Source: Halomonas stenophila
GTDB lineage: Bacteria; Pseudomonadota; Gammaproteobacteria; Pseudomonadales; Halomonadaceae
Direction of reading: 5' to 3'
NCBI RefSeq assembly: GCF_014192275.1
Contig: NZ_JACHXR010000009.1
Span: 1 to 64,000, forward strand
DNA length: 64,000 bases
The number at the start of each line of letters is the position of its first letter. The stretch's first letter is position 1. Positions 1-6,929 of this stretch are shown one piece after another. The position numbers and the translations under genes are program-made. The notes under the pieces were generated by a model. The model was given only the letters and a program-made list of their open reading frames with translations, was not told the origin of the DNA and made no database searches.

Positions 1-1
1 A

Positions 2-508
2 CGCATCAGAAACGAGATGCTCGATGGCGTGGTCGGCGGCGAGACCCGCCACGTGCCCTCCGGCGAACAGATGGCCATCTACGATGCGGCCATGACGTAC
101 AAGGACGAAGGCACGCCCCTGGTGGTGATCGCCGGCAAGGAGTACGGCACCGGCTCCTCACGGGACTGGGCCGCCAAGGGCACCCGGCTACTCGGCGTGC
201 ACGCCGTGCTCGCCGAGTCCTTCGAGCGCATCCACCGCTCCAACCTGATCGGCATGGGCGTGGTGCCGCTGCAGTTCCCCGAGGGCGAGAGCCGCGAGAC
301 CCTGGGCCTGACCGGCGACGAGCGGGTGTCCATCACCGGGCTCGGCGAGCTGACCCCGGGCGGCGACGTCGAGGTGACCATCCAGAGCGCCAAGGGCGAG
401 AAGAAGCTCGAGGCACTCTGCCGCATCGATACCGCCAACGAGCTCGAGTACTACCGCCACGGCGGCATCCTGCACTATGTGCTGCGCAAGATGATCGGCT
501 CGGCCTGA
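2..508 (+). CDS. acnA: Aconitate hydratase, C-terminal part (5' end outside window)
   Basis: This is the C-terminal swivel domain of a monomeric aconitase, which interconverts citrate and isocitrate in the TCA cycle. The frame is open from base 2 (reading RIRNEMLDG), so the gene starts before the window. The domain signature is clear: [16 protein letters not shown], followed by [19 protein letters not shown], which carries substrate-binding Ser/Arg residues. The end ([17 protein letters not shown]) is typical of AcnA/IRP-type aconitases rather than AcnB. The Fe-S cysteines would lie upstream and cannot be checked. A terminator-like hairpin follows 30 bases after the stop. Confidence 0.96.
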   Translation, partial: RIRNEMLDGVVGGETRHVPSGEQMAIYDAAMTYKDEGTPLVVIAGKEYGTGSSRDWAAKGTRLLGVHAVLAESFERIHRSNLIGMGVVPLQFPEGESRETLGLTGDERVSITGLGELTPGGDVEVTIQSAKGEKKLEALCRIDTANELEYYRHGGILHYVLRKMIGSA

Positions 509-540
509 TCAGGCCGGCCCCAAGCACCTTGGAAGCAACA

Positions 541-570
541 GACCCCGCCGGGTGACACCGGCGGGGCCTG
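541..570 (+). terminator. Rho-independent terminator-like hairpin after acnA
   Basis: A 9-bp GC stem (CCCCGCCGG pairing with CCGGCGGGG, bases 543-551 and 558-566) with a short loop is followed by a weakly T-rich tail. It lies just after the acnA stop and ends the high-GC block before the accessory region begins. Confidence 0.7.
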
Positions 571-717
571 CTTCATTGCGGGAGCGAGTTTCGACAGTAG
601 CTTTCGCACCAGGGCTTGCATAGACCGGAGCCTACATGCCGACTTTTCATACAACACAGAGCCCACGCGGCGCATGCGCTGGACCATCCTATACATCCAA
701 CAGTGGAGGTCCATATC

Positions 718-1337
718 ATGACGACTTCAACAAACGCTGCTCGGGAGCCCTGGAACAAAGGCAAGCTGGTTGGTCAAAAAACACCTCTTCGCCTCAAGGA
801 CATCTGGGCCATTCGGGTCAGGCTGCAGCTTGCGGAGAAGATACGTGATCTAGCGCTATTTGAGTTGGCAATCATAGCAAACTGCGAGCCTGTGACTTGG
901 TCACATTGCGTGGCCGGGACGTAGCTCATGGTGATCATGTATCATCAAGAGCCATCATAATGCAGAAGAAGACACATAGGCCAGTACAGTTCGAGATAAC
1001 CGAACAGACTCGCGATACCTTAGATACATGGATTAGGCGTGCACAACTCCGAAACGAAGACTACTTATTTCCAAGCCGCCTGAGTAGGCTAGATCACCTA
1101 TCTAGACGACAATACGCGCGGACTGTAAAAGACTGGGTAACTTCTATCGGTCTGGACCCATCATCCTATGGCACGCACACGCTCAGAAGAACAAAGGCAT
1201 CCCTAATCTACCGTCGCACAAAGAACCTAAGGGCTGTACAGCTGCTATTGGGTCATGCAAAGCTAGAGAGCACTGTCCGATATCTTGGCATTGAGGTAGA
1301 TGATGCATTAGAAATAGCCGAGCAGACGGAGGTATAG
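718..1337 (+). pseudogene. Tyrosine recombinase / phage-type integrase, frameshifted
   Basis: Two overlapping frames together encode one small (about 206 aa) tyrosine recombinase. Frame one starts at ATG 718 and reads well to LALFELAI near base 870, then goes out of frame and stops at 924. The second frame continues the same protein from DVAHG to the end at 1337. It contains the catalytic region HTLRRTKASLIYRRTKN, then LLGHAKLESTVRYLG with the HxxR-like arginine, the second His and the nucleophile Tyr. Restoring one base near 870 (ATC ATA to ATC GAT A) would join the frames, so this looks like a single-base deletion. I recognise the family as short, XerC-like stand-alone integrases of gammaproteobacteria. 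It lacks the extra segment expected of an integron IntI. Its position at the outer end of the cassette array suggests a role in an earlier insertion, but no attachment site was found. Confidence 0.85.
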
Positions 1338-1411
1338 GGGAAACCAGCGACGGCCTACCTTGTGGTCGTCGCTATGCGGCCAGAAGCGGACCTTCGGAAG
1401 AAGCTGATATA
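1338..1411 (-). repeat. Partial copy of the cassette-leader repeat
   Basis: Read on the minus strand, TATATCAGC is followed by a short spacer and then GGTCCGCTTCTGGCCG. This is the opening of the repeat seen in full at 2616-2811, 4440-4540 and 6180-6293. After about 35 bases the similarity fades. It marks where the array ends against the integrase remnant. Confidence 0.55.
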
Positions 1412-1450
1412 ACGCTTAGCCGCACTTTCTGCGTCATTTCTATGCCGCCC
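1412..1450 (-). other. Incomplete attC-like site after the YCII cassette
   Basis: On the minus strand the YCII stop codon is followed by GGCTAAGCGTTATATC, which resembles the L'/R' half (GTTATA end) of the other sites in the array. A matching R'' half was not found, so this is probably a truncated attC at the 3' end of the array. Confidence 0.4.
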
Positions 1451-1792
1451 TCAGGACTGCGGGTCGAACCCGAAGACGCGTAGCTCTTGGTCACAACGAC
1501 AGGCCTCCGCGATGCGCGCGGCCCACGCGATGGCCTCCTCGCGTGAGGGTAGTTCGAGCACAGTGAAGCCGCCGTCAAGCGGGGGCGCCCATGGGTAGCC
1601 GCCCGCGGCGACTGCTCCGTCTGCTGCGACGAGAACGGGCGGCACGCCTTCGTCGATGCCGCCGCCGAAAACGTAGACGCCGGCGGCTTTCGCCTCGTCG
1701 ATCACGGCGTGCGCGTCGCGACCCACCGCCTCCCACTCGCCTTCGGGCACGACCATCGCAGCGCTGGGAAAGGAGATCAGGTACTTGGCCAT
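1451..1792 (-). CDS. YCII-related domain protein
   Basis: A 113-aa protein beginning MAKYLISFPSAAM, with the YciI/YCII fold signature: an N-terminal beta strand, a helix (AHAVIDEAKAAGVYVFGGGI), and the C-terminal FTVLELPSREEAIAWAARIAEAC strand-helix typical of DGPF/YCII proteins. Family members are ferredoxin-like barrels with poorly known function. The start at 1792 has a good AAGGAAA ribosome site. It is the last cassette of the array on the minus strand. It is more GC-rich than the other cassettes, suggesting a different source. Confidence 0.8.
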   Translation of the reverse strand: MAKYLISFPSAAMVVPEGEWEAVGRDAHAVIDEAKAAGVYVFGGGIDEGVPPVLVAADGAVAAGGYPWAPPLDGGFTVLELPSREEAIAWAARIAEACRCDQELRVFGFDPQS

Positions 1793-1839
1793 GGCGCTAT
1801 TTCCTTTGGAGATTGATGTCGGTCGTGGAGCGAGTGTGC

Positions 1840-1913
1840 GACCTAACGTCAGCGCTCAGCCGACGCTAAACCGCGCAGCGGGTTAGCGGTCGGATGGAGC
1901 GCCTGGTTGGACG
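1840..1913 (-). other. attC recombination site (cassette of the 1917-2537 gene)
   Basis: The outer boxes are GTCCAAC (R'') and GTTAGGT (R') on the minus strand, both fitting the RYYYAAC / GTTRRRY consensus. The inner arms are imperfect complements (GCGCTCAGCCGA against TCGGATGGAGCGC) with one unpaired base, as expected of an extrahelical base in attC. The site begins four bases after the upstream gene's stop codon. This is the most canonical attC in the array. Confidence 0.85.
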
Positions 1914-1916
1914 CCA

Positions 1917-2537
1917 TCACGTCGGTCTTCCGCAGATAAGCTGCATTTTCTTGATGAAGTTCTTCCGCAAGTCCGCGCCGTCTTCGTCCCCCGCTTCCAA
2001 CCGTCGGCTGTACGTTGATACTTCCTGCTTTAACGCCTCATGAAAACGGACGCGGTCAACGATTATCCCTTTGGTCAATCCCCCAGGAGCTGGGCCTATC
2101 ATCCGATCCTGGTCAGCCCTAATCAATGTACCTTTCTTCGTTTGGGCTTGGTGCAGCAAACCGCAATGCACATGGCTATAAAAGATGTTTGAACATTTTT
2201 TGTTGAAGTTCGGCTTGAAGTGCTCGCTACCACGGAAAAACTTCCAAAATTGGCCTTGGTTATCCCTTGGTGTCTCATCAAGGCCTTGATAGAACTGATT
2301 TAAAGTCTCAATCAGCAGGCAATCAAGTGCCATTATTGAGAAACCTGCGAATTCCCCGATCGTTCTATCTGCCTCTACGAGTTCGATCGGCTCCAAGAAT
2401 CTTCCATGTAGCCGATCTTTAAAGATGGCGACCATCGTAGCCCAGTCGTCGGACCGCATAGCATTGCGCCAGTCCGCTACCCGATATTTCGGCGAGACGG
2501 ACTTATTATCTGCCTGCAACGGAACTGAGAGCCCCAT
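1917..2537 (-). CDS. Hypothetical cassette protein, HEPN-like with degenerate motif
   Basis: A 206-aa soluble protein with no firmly recognised family. A mostly helical segment (FAGFSIMALDCLLIETLNQF, residues 64-83) precedes FYSHVHCGLLHQAQT (119-133). The segment resembles the RX4H motif region of HEPN RNases, where I would expect R-CGLL-H; here the Arg position is His124 and the second His is His129. If this is a HEPN protein it may therefore be inactive or act by binding only. The start at 2537 follows a GTGAGGTGACGC ribosome site and lies directly behind the R' box of a gene-less cassette. An attC follows the stop. Base composition is far more AT-rich than the core genes. Confidence 0.6.
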   Translation of the reverse strand: MGLSVPLQADNKSVSPKYRVADWRNAMRSDDWATMVAIFKDRLHGRFLEPIELVEADRTIGEFAGFSIMALDCLLIETLNQFYQGLDETPRDNQGQFWKFFRGSEHFKPNFNKKCSNIFYSHVHCGLLHQAQTKKGTLIRADQDRMIGPAPGGLTKGIIVDRVRFHEALKQEVSTYSRRLEAGDEDGADLRKNFIKKMQLICGRPT

Positions 2538-2555
2538 GCGTCACCTCACTTCACC

Positions 2556-2615
2556 GTCCAACAGGTATTAGACGGCATGTTCTATGATTGGATGAACGTG
2601 CCGGCACGTTTGTCC
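2556..2615 (-). other. attC-like site closing gene-less cassette 3
   Basis: On the minus strand the site ends CTAATACCTGTTGGAC, giving R' = GTTGGAC. It contains a near-perfect hairpin with arms CGGCACGTTC and GAACATGCCG. The next gene starts 18 bases after R'. The same terminal sequence (CTAATACCTGTTAG) recurs at 6011. Confidence 0.6.
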
Positions 2616-2811
2616 AGAAAATACAGCCTGCCAAGGCTCTCGCAAGCCTTTTATCCTTAAAACTATCAACTAATATTAGGCTATATATACAAAAATCGCA
2701 CGCCTGCATTTTCCGGAGCAGCCGCTTCGGGTCGTCAACTGCCTTAGCCATCCCATCAGCACAGGCTGAAGTTCCACATCCGGCCAGAAGCGGCCATTCA
2801 GGTAGTGCTGA
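2616..2811 (-). repeat. Gene-less cassette body with leader repeat (copy 3)
   Basis: No convincing gene lies between the attC at 2812 and the R' box at 2556. On the minus strand the segment opens with ATCAGC, then GGCCGCTTCTGGCCGGATG, GGAACTTCAGCC, and GTTGACGACCCGAAGC. The order and spacing match the copies at 4440-4540 and 6180-6293. A T/A-rich stretch follows (2640-2700). The role is unknown; it could supply a promoter or an RNA to the next gene. Confidence 0.6.
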
Positions 2812-2877
2812 TGTAACGCTTGTCATAAAACGCACGAGGTATGACCGTCGTTTTGATGGCAATATTATACAATTACA
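2812..2877 (-). other. attC-like site after the small membrane protein cassette
   Basis: The ends are TGTAAC (2812-2817) and ATTACA (2872-2877) on the plus strand. Inner arms AAAACG and CGTTTT can pair. The upstream gene's stop codon (2873-2875) lies inside the R'' end, as in other cassettes here. It is short and less canonical than the 1840 site. Confidence 0.55.
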
Positions 2878-3190
2878 TGTGGTGATGCTGCCTAACATCT
2901 TCTAAAGCCTTGGGCAGCAAAGGACGAATTCGTTCGGCCTGACTACCAAGTAGCAGATGATTCCCAACCACTGACATGAGCAGTACAACAGGCACGAGCC
3001 AAAGCGTATTATCGAGAAGATACAATAGCGTGCAAGACGCGAGCACTGCGGCGCCAAAAACACTAAAGCTTTTGTTGATATAGGTACGATCTCTCCACCA
3101 CTTGTAACGCCTACATGCGAGATCTATTGCTCTCCGCTTTTCAGCGATAGATGCTCCACGGAGCTCCTCGAAATCTACGTTTTCTATCAT
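2873..3190 (-). CDS. Small two-helix membrane protein (cassette)
   Basis: A 105-aa protein beginning MIENVDFEELRGASIAEKR. The first 40 residues are charged and helical. Two adjacent membrane helices follow (about 45-60, VFGAAVLASCTLLYLL; and 64-83, LWLVPVVLLMSVVGNHLLL), then a charged tail ending in three histidines. I do not recognise a family. The ATG at 3190 is preferred over an upstream GTG because a strong GGAGG site lies 5 bases before it. It sits between two attC-like sites in the same orientation as its neighbours. Confidence 0.7.
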   Translation of the reverse strand: MIENVDFEELRGASIAEKRRAIDLACRRYKWWRDRTYINKSFSVFGAAVLASCTLLYLLDNTLWLVPVVLLMSVVGNHLLLGSQAERIRPLLPKALEDVRQHHHM

Positions 3191-3212
3191 TTGCACCTCC
3201 TTGCAACAGTGG

Positions 3213-3296
3213 TATAACGCCGCTCAGCAGGCGCGACTACAAAATAAAGGTGAAGCAGCAATGTAGTAAACGTCGCCATGACTGGCTTGGTTATAC
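3213..3296 (-). other. attC site after the DinB cassette
   Basis: The outer ends are TATAAC (3213-3218) and GTTATAC (3290-3296) on the plus strand, like the TATAAC...GTTATA ends of Vibrio repeats. Internal arms GGCGCGACTAC and GTAGTAAACGTCGCC pair with a bulge. The DinB stop codon is part of the R'' box. Confidence 0.8.
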
Positions 3297-3833
3297 ATGA
3301 GTTTCCTCCGGAATCTGAGCCAATAGGTCAGTAACCCCGACATCCACTCCCGCCTGGGATAGTAATGTAGAAACTTGCCCTCGATGGTGAGTCTGATGAT
3401 TAAAGAAATGAAGAACCAAGCTCGAATATCGTTTATTGGCAGAAACTCCTTTAGTGCTGTGGTAGCTGAGAACGAAATCCAGATCAACTTCGGATAGCTC
3501 GGCTATCCAGTTGATAATCTGGCGATCAAGCCAGATCCGCTGCTCAGATAAGCTACCAAGATCGCCAAAGAGCATCTGATCCAGACTCGTCGGATTTTGA
3601 ATATCAGCGACCTCCCGCAAAGAGTTCAGGCAGGACGGATGGGTAGCAAACCGTTTGAGCCAAATGGTGTCACCAACGAGAATGTGATTCAGAGTTCTCA
3701 GGATGGAGCCAAAAAAGGCCCCACGGTCTTTCGCCAAGTCTGTTGCAGAGAGATGTCCCGCAGCCTCATAAACCTTCGAGTTCATCTGCTGATTGTAGGC
3801 GGCTAGCAATTCAAAGTGATTTTTCAGGCTCAT
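3291..3833 (-). CDS. DinB family protein (cassette)
   Basis: A 180-aa DinB/YfiT-like four-helix bundle of the kind that binds a divalent metal through three histidines. The expected positions are visible: His50 in ILRTLNHILVGD, and the pair in FFNHQTHHRGQ near residues 142-147. Members act as thiol-dependent transferases or hydrolases, or are of unknown function; this one's substrate cannot be told. The start at 3833 has an AGAAGGA site. The stop overlaps the attC R'' box. The upstream GNAT gene is only 30 bases away with no full attC between them. Confidence 0.9.
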   Translation of the reverse strand: MSLKNHFELLAAYNQQMNSKVYEAAGHLSATDLAKDRGAFFGSILRTLNHILVGDTIWLKRFATHPSCLNSLREVADIQNPTSLDQMLFGDLGSLSEQRIWLDRQIINWIAELSEVDLDFVLSYHSTKGVSANKRYSSLVLHFFNHQTHHRGQVSTLLSQAGVDVGVTDLLAQIPEETHV

Positions 3834-3843
3834 CAGAGTTCCT

Positions 3844-3866
3844 TCTCATGTATAACAATAAGCTTA
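3844..3866 (-). other. Vestigial attC half-site between GNAT and DinB genes
   Basis: Only GGTTAAGCTTATTGTTATAC separates the GNAT stop from the DinB leader. The GTTATAC end matches an R' box, but there is no room for the L boxes or a hairpin. The two genes probably now move as one cassette. Confidence 0.45.
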
Positions 3867-4370
3867 ACCGGCTGGCTTTGGAACGTTAGCGGAAAAGTCA
3901 GTCAGCGTTGAAGCGTTTATTAGTGGTTGAATCATGGCTACAGCTCCTGAATCGTCCTGTTCCTTCACCTCAAATTCTAACGATCTATAAAGCTTCACAG
4001 CTGCCTCATTTGATTCGTACACATTGAGCGTGAACCAGTCCGCATGATGCCTCGCCGCGCCAATGTTCATGAGTGCAATGCAAAGATCTCGACCTATCCC
4101 TTGTCCTCGCAACCCTGGATCAACAATCAACCGTGCCAAATGAAGAATCTTGCCACACCGAGGTAGAACCTGGCCAAACCCAATACCTGCAAGTGTAGCA
4201 TCCACAAGGACGTACGTATTTTCTTTGGATGCTTCCATATCAGACCATGCAGTTTCAGGAGTCGCCGGATATCGAATCTTTGGACCACCCCACATAAGGC
4301 ACTCATCTCTGCTGGAGACCCAGCTAAGAACTGTTAAAAGATCTGATGGTTCAGCGGCTCGTAATTCCAT
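3864..4370 (-). CDS. GNAT family N-acetyltransferase (cassette)
   Basis: A 168-aa single-domain GNAT protein. The acetyl-CoA binding motif A is clear (ARLIVDPGLRGQGIGRDLC, with the Q/RxxGxG/A loop), followed by LNVYESNEAAVKLYRSLEFE, the usual motif B. The acceptor substrate cannot be predicted; related cassette genes include antibiotic or aminoacyl acetyltransferases. ATG at 4370 (MELRAAEPSD) is chosen; a TTG at 4379 is possible. The gene follows a gene-less cassette and precedes DinB without an intact attC. Confidence 0.9.
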   Translation of the reverse strand: MELRAAEPSDLLTVLSWVSSRDECLMWGGPKIRYPATPETAWSDMEASKENTYVLVDATLAGIGFGQVLPRCGKILHLARLIVDPGLRGQGIGRDLCIALMNIGAARHHADWFTLNVYESNEAAVKLYRSLEFEVKEQDDSGAVAMIQPLINASTLTDFSANVPKPAG

Positions 4371-4382
4371 GGAGATCAATCC

Positions 4383-4540
4383 CGTTAACAGTGATTAGAC
4401 TGCGCGTCGCATATCGACTTGAACGTGCATGCTGATTTTGCCGGGATTTCAGCTTTGGGTTGTCAGTTGCCGAACCAGCTTCATAAGAGTAGCCTAAAGT
4501 TCGGCATCCGGCCATATGCGGACGTTCACATCATGCTGAT
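4383..4540 (-). repeat. Gene-less cassette with leader repeat (copy 1)
   Basis: On the minus strand it opens TATATCAGC, then GTCCGCATATGGCCGGATG, CCGAACTTTAGGC and ACTGACAACCCAAAGC, and closes with GTCTAATCACTGTTAAC. Element order is the same as in the other two copies, but this is the shortest copy (about 158 bp). No ORF longer than a few codons fits. The closing R'-like box GTTAACG is immediately followed by the GNAT leader. Confidence 0.6.
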
Positions 4541-4639
4541 ATAACGCTGAGCTTAGCGGCGCCCTTGTAATGGAGGCGAAGCCGCAATGAAAAGGGCGTC
4601 CGGCGGCCGCAGACCGCGTATTACAGCGACTTGTTATAC
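4541..4639 (-). other. attC site after the LysE cassette
   Basis: The outer ends are TATAAC (4541-4546) and GTTATAC (4633-4639). Internal arms are long: AGCGGCGCCCTT against AAGGGCGTCCGGCGG. The LysE stop codon (4634-4636) lies in the R'' box. Confidence 0.8.
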
Positions 4640-5251
4640 CCGCTCACTAAAAGCCAACTTAAGTCCGAGAGCAGCAAAACTTGTAGCGAAAATTTTCTGT
4701 ATGGCAATACTGGATTTTTTCGACTTTACAATAAATTCGCTGAAACTTCCTGAAAGAAAGCCGTACACAATAAATACAGCAAAGGTCATGAACATGAAGA
4801 CAAGTCCGAGCGCCAGCATGCTAATTAGAACACTATCGACTGTGCTAGGGATGAACTGTGGCAGGAAAGCCAAAAAGAATATAGAAAGCTTAGGGTTTAA
4901 GATATTGATTAAAAAGCCTTTTAAAATAATGCTGGTGTATTTCGTGCCTGTTTTCTCGCCATTTACTGAGAGTGGTCCAGAAGACCGCCACATTTGCCAT
5001 GCAAGGTAAAGCAAATATGCAGCACCAACATATTTTACAACCTGAAAATCAAGCGCACTGGTATGAAAGATAGCGGCAAGACCAAAAGCGCTGGCTAAGA
5101 GAGCAGGAATTATACCAAGGGTACAACCGAATGCCGCAAATAAACTGCCACGTTTACCTACGAAGAGCCCTGTTGCGACGGTATACAAAACCCCTGTTCC
5201 CGGAATTAGGACTACCACTAGAGAAGTGAGTAAAAATTCTATAGATATCAT
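4634..5251 (-). CDS. LysE/RhtB family exporter (cassette)
   Basis: A 205-aa inner-membrane protein with about six hydrophobic segments. The N-terminus is ISIEFLLTSLVVVLIPGTGVLYTVATGLFVGKR, containing the conserved PGTG/GxxG motif of the family. Later YLLYLAWQMWR and FLINILNPKLSIFFLAFLPQF match the RhtB pattern. Members export amino acids or analogues by proton exchange. The start follows an AAGGAAGC site a few bases behind an R' box. The gene is AT-rich compared with the chromosome. Confidence 0.92.
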   Translation of the reverse strand: MISIEFLLTSLVVVLIPGTGVLYTVATGLFVGKRGSLFAAFGCTLGIIPALLASAFGLAAIFHTSALDFQVVKYVGAAYLLYLAWQMWRSSGPLSVNGEKTGTKYTSIILKGFLINILNPKLSIFFLAFLPQFIPSTVDSVLISMLALGLVFMFMTFAVFIVYGFLSGSFSEFIVKSKKSSIAIQKIFATSFAALGLKLAFSERV

Positions 5252-5267
5252 CTTAAGCTTCCTTTTA

Positions 5268-5384
5268 TCTTAACGCCCGGCTCACCAGCGGCCAAACCGG
5301 AGTGGTTTTTGTGTTAAAATGTAGTGTCGCGAAGCCACAAAAACCGCGCAGGTTTGGACGTCTGAGTGGAGCCGCTTGTTAGAG
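5268..5384 (-). other. attC site after the HEPN cassette
   Basis: The plus-strand ends are CTTAAC near 5269-5274 and GTTAGAG at 5378-5384. The inner arms are extensive: GGCTCACCAGCGGCCAAACC at one end and GGTTTGGACG...TGGAGCC at the other. At about 117 bp it is the longest and best folded site of the array. The upstream gene's TAA is in the R'' box (CTCTAACAAGC). Confidence 0.85.
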
Positions 5385-5996
5385 GTGACCGAATATACCT
5401 GGAAAATATAAGTCATCGTTTAATTTTTTACTCTCGTCATTTAAGTACTCTATTGCTTTTTTTGCTGACTCAATAGCCTCATAATATTCTTTTGACGATT
5501 TCTCCTGGCTGATCATCAGCTCCTGTGCTGTAGGGATAGGGCTAGATTTTGCGTGCACCAGCGCGTTTCTGTACCGTAGCAATTTTTTGAGATGCTCATA
5601 GGCCTGACCATCTGAGTCTATATCTTTACCTGTAACCATCCGCATGATGACAGATATTTTCGATAATAAACTCAATCTATCTAGGTTATTTCGTATGTAG
5701 CTATCACCGAGGTAGATAGCACCAAAATTATAGACAGATCCTTCAATAAACATAACTGCAAAAACGATAGCAATATAGCCCGACTCCTGAGACTTGTTCC
5801 CGAGCTCGTAATATTCTTCATCCTGCCATTCTGAGTCAGGTTCGAACAGCTCTTTATCCTCAGCCAGGTATTTTTCATGAAGATTTTGATGCTCCTTGGA
5901 TATATTCCAGAAATGCGTATAAAAATGCATGCGATTATAGTGCGCAAGCCCCAGCAGTTCTTCTTCAGCATCTTTAGGAATATTAAAATCTTCCAT
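5379..5996 (-). CDS. HEPN-like protein with RX4H motif (cassette)
   Basis: A 205-aa protein, mostly alpha-helical, with RYRNALVHAKSS at residues 141-152. Arg143 and His148 form the RX4H signature of HEPN RNases/toxins, and a long preceding helix pair (about 70-120) fits that fold. Such proteins often cut RNA in toxin-antitoxin or defence settings, yet no partner nucleotidyltransferase or antitoxin lies next to it. The ORF extends upstream to 6056, but ATG 5996 (MEDFNIPKD) is preferred: the extra region is attC sequence, and AGAAGG lies upstream. Family assignment rests on the motif alone. Confidence 0.6.
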   Translation of the reverse strand: MEDFNIPKDAEEELLGLAHYNRMHFYTHFWNISKEHQNLHEKYLAEDKELFEPDSEWQDEEYYELGNKSQESGYIAIVFAVMFIEGSVYNFGAIYLGDSYIRNNLDRLSLLSKISVIMRMVTGKDIDSDGQAYEHLKKLLRYRNALVHAKSSPIPTAQELMISQEKSSKEYYEAIESAKKAIEYLNDESKKLNDDLYFPGIFGHL

Positions 5997-6010
5997 GCTT
6001 TTTGACCTTC

Positions 6011-6293
6011 TAACAGGTATTAGGCCGCGTGCTCGATATTTCACTTGAACGAGCATGCGCGTTCAACAATGTTATGCTGCGCGCTTGACCAGATCTCATC
6101 CTATTGAAAACCCAAGGTATTAAGTATAGCTCGCAACATAACACAAATCAGCGTGCATGCTATATATCCCCAATGAGCATGCTCGCCGCCTTTCCTGGCA
6201 TGTCGGCTTTGGGTCGTTAGCAGCTGGAACACTTCCATTAGCATAGGTTAAAGTTCGGCATCCGGCCAGAAGCGCCCTTTCAGACAGGCCTGA
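6011..6293 (-). repeat. Gene-less cassette with leader repeat and closing attC (copy 2)
   Basis: On the minus strand it opens ACATCAGG, then GGGCGCTTCTGGCCGGATG, CCGAACTTTAACC, and GCTAACGACCCAAAGC. About 100 bases of AT-rich sequence follow. It closes with an attC-like unit (bases 6011-6075): ATAAC at one end, arms GCATGCTCG / CGAGCACGC, and CTAATACCTGTTAGA at the other. No credible ORF is present. The HEPN gene begins 15 bases beyond. Confidence 0.65.
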
Positions 6294-6376
6294 TGTGACG
6301 CAGTCAAAACGGACAGCTTTTAAGTGTAGGAGAAGCCACAATGGAGAAGCTGTCGCCGTGATTGGCTTGTCTATGT
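6294..6376 (-). other. Degenerate attC after the GrpB cassette
   Basis: The position and internal arms match the other sites (ACAGCTT against AAGCTGT, then CGCC...TTGGCTTGT), but the outer boxes have drifted (TGTGAC and GTCTATG). The GrpB stop codon lies inside the R'' end. Confidence 0.6.
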
Positions 6377-6913
6377 TGTTGCTCTCTTCAGCGCCTCCCG
6401 CACAAAATCTGACTTGGCCGCAGTATAGCCCCCTCTATCTGACTTAAACTCCGCCGCCCACAACCCCTTATTCTGCTCATACTGTTCTGCCAATTCAGTA
6501 TTAGCACGATGTATGTCCCGAAACGCCAAGCGTCGCTTCCATTCCTGGCCACCGTACACCACAAGGTGAAGGTGATGTGTCCGACGCCCTTCGGCCCATT
6601 GCATAAGCCAGCGCCGTCCTACTAATGAGGCATTGAACTCCATTGATGTTGTATATTTTGCATGGCACAACGGCTCCATTAGTTCATCAGCACGTGATAT
6701 CGAATCTACTCCTGCCAGGATATCGATAATCGGCTTTGCCGAAAGGCCAGGTACTGCTGTGCTACCGAAGTGTTCGATCGCCAAAAAGTCATCAGGAAAC
6801 AAGCGAAGGAGGCGGCCTCTTTCTGCTTCATACATCGAAGGCCAATTCGCGTTGTACGGGAAGAGCGCAACCTCTTCGTGAATGGCTCTATTCAGGGATT
6901 CCTCTTCGTCCAT
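6371..6913 (-). CDS. GrpB family protein (UPF0157, nucleotidyltransferase fold; cassette)
   Basis: A 180-aa GrpB-like protein. The hallmark IEHFGSTAVPGLSAKPIIDILAGV contains the GS...D-x-D pattern of the nucleotidyltransferase superfamily, and HHLHLVVYGGQEWKRRLAFRD is the family's second conserved block. Function is not established; GrpB domains occur alone or fused to CoaE. ATG 6913 (MDEEESL) is chosen because GAGAGG lies just upstream; ATG 6934 is also in frame. It is the first gene of the array, and GrpB is common among integron cassettes. Confidence 0.9.
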   Translation of the reverse strand: MDEEESLNRAIHEEVALFPYNANWPSMYEAERGRLLRLFPDDFLAIEHFGSTAVPGLSAKPIIDILAGVDSISRADELMEPLCHAKYTTSMEFNASLVGRRWLMQWAEGRRTHHLHLVVYGGQEWKRRLAFRDIHRANTELAEQYEQNKGLWAAEFKSDRGGYTAAKSDFVREALKRATT

Positions 6914-6929
6914 GGCCAACCTCTCTTGC

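Noticed and set aside
718-1337. The recombinase as the missing integron integrase
   Set aside because: It lies at the 3' end of the array, is too short, and lacks the extra segment near patch III that distinguishes IntI.
2551-2905. ORFs of about 105-115 codons on both strands
   Set aside because: They overlap the gene-less cassette and its repeat, differ between copies, and have no ribosome site or domain.
4587-5009. A 140-codon plus-strand ORF
   Set aside because: It is antisense to the LysE gene and includes attC sequence.
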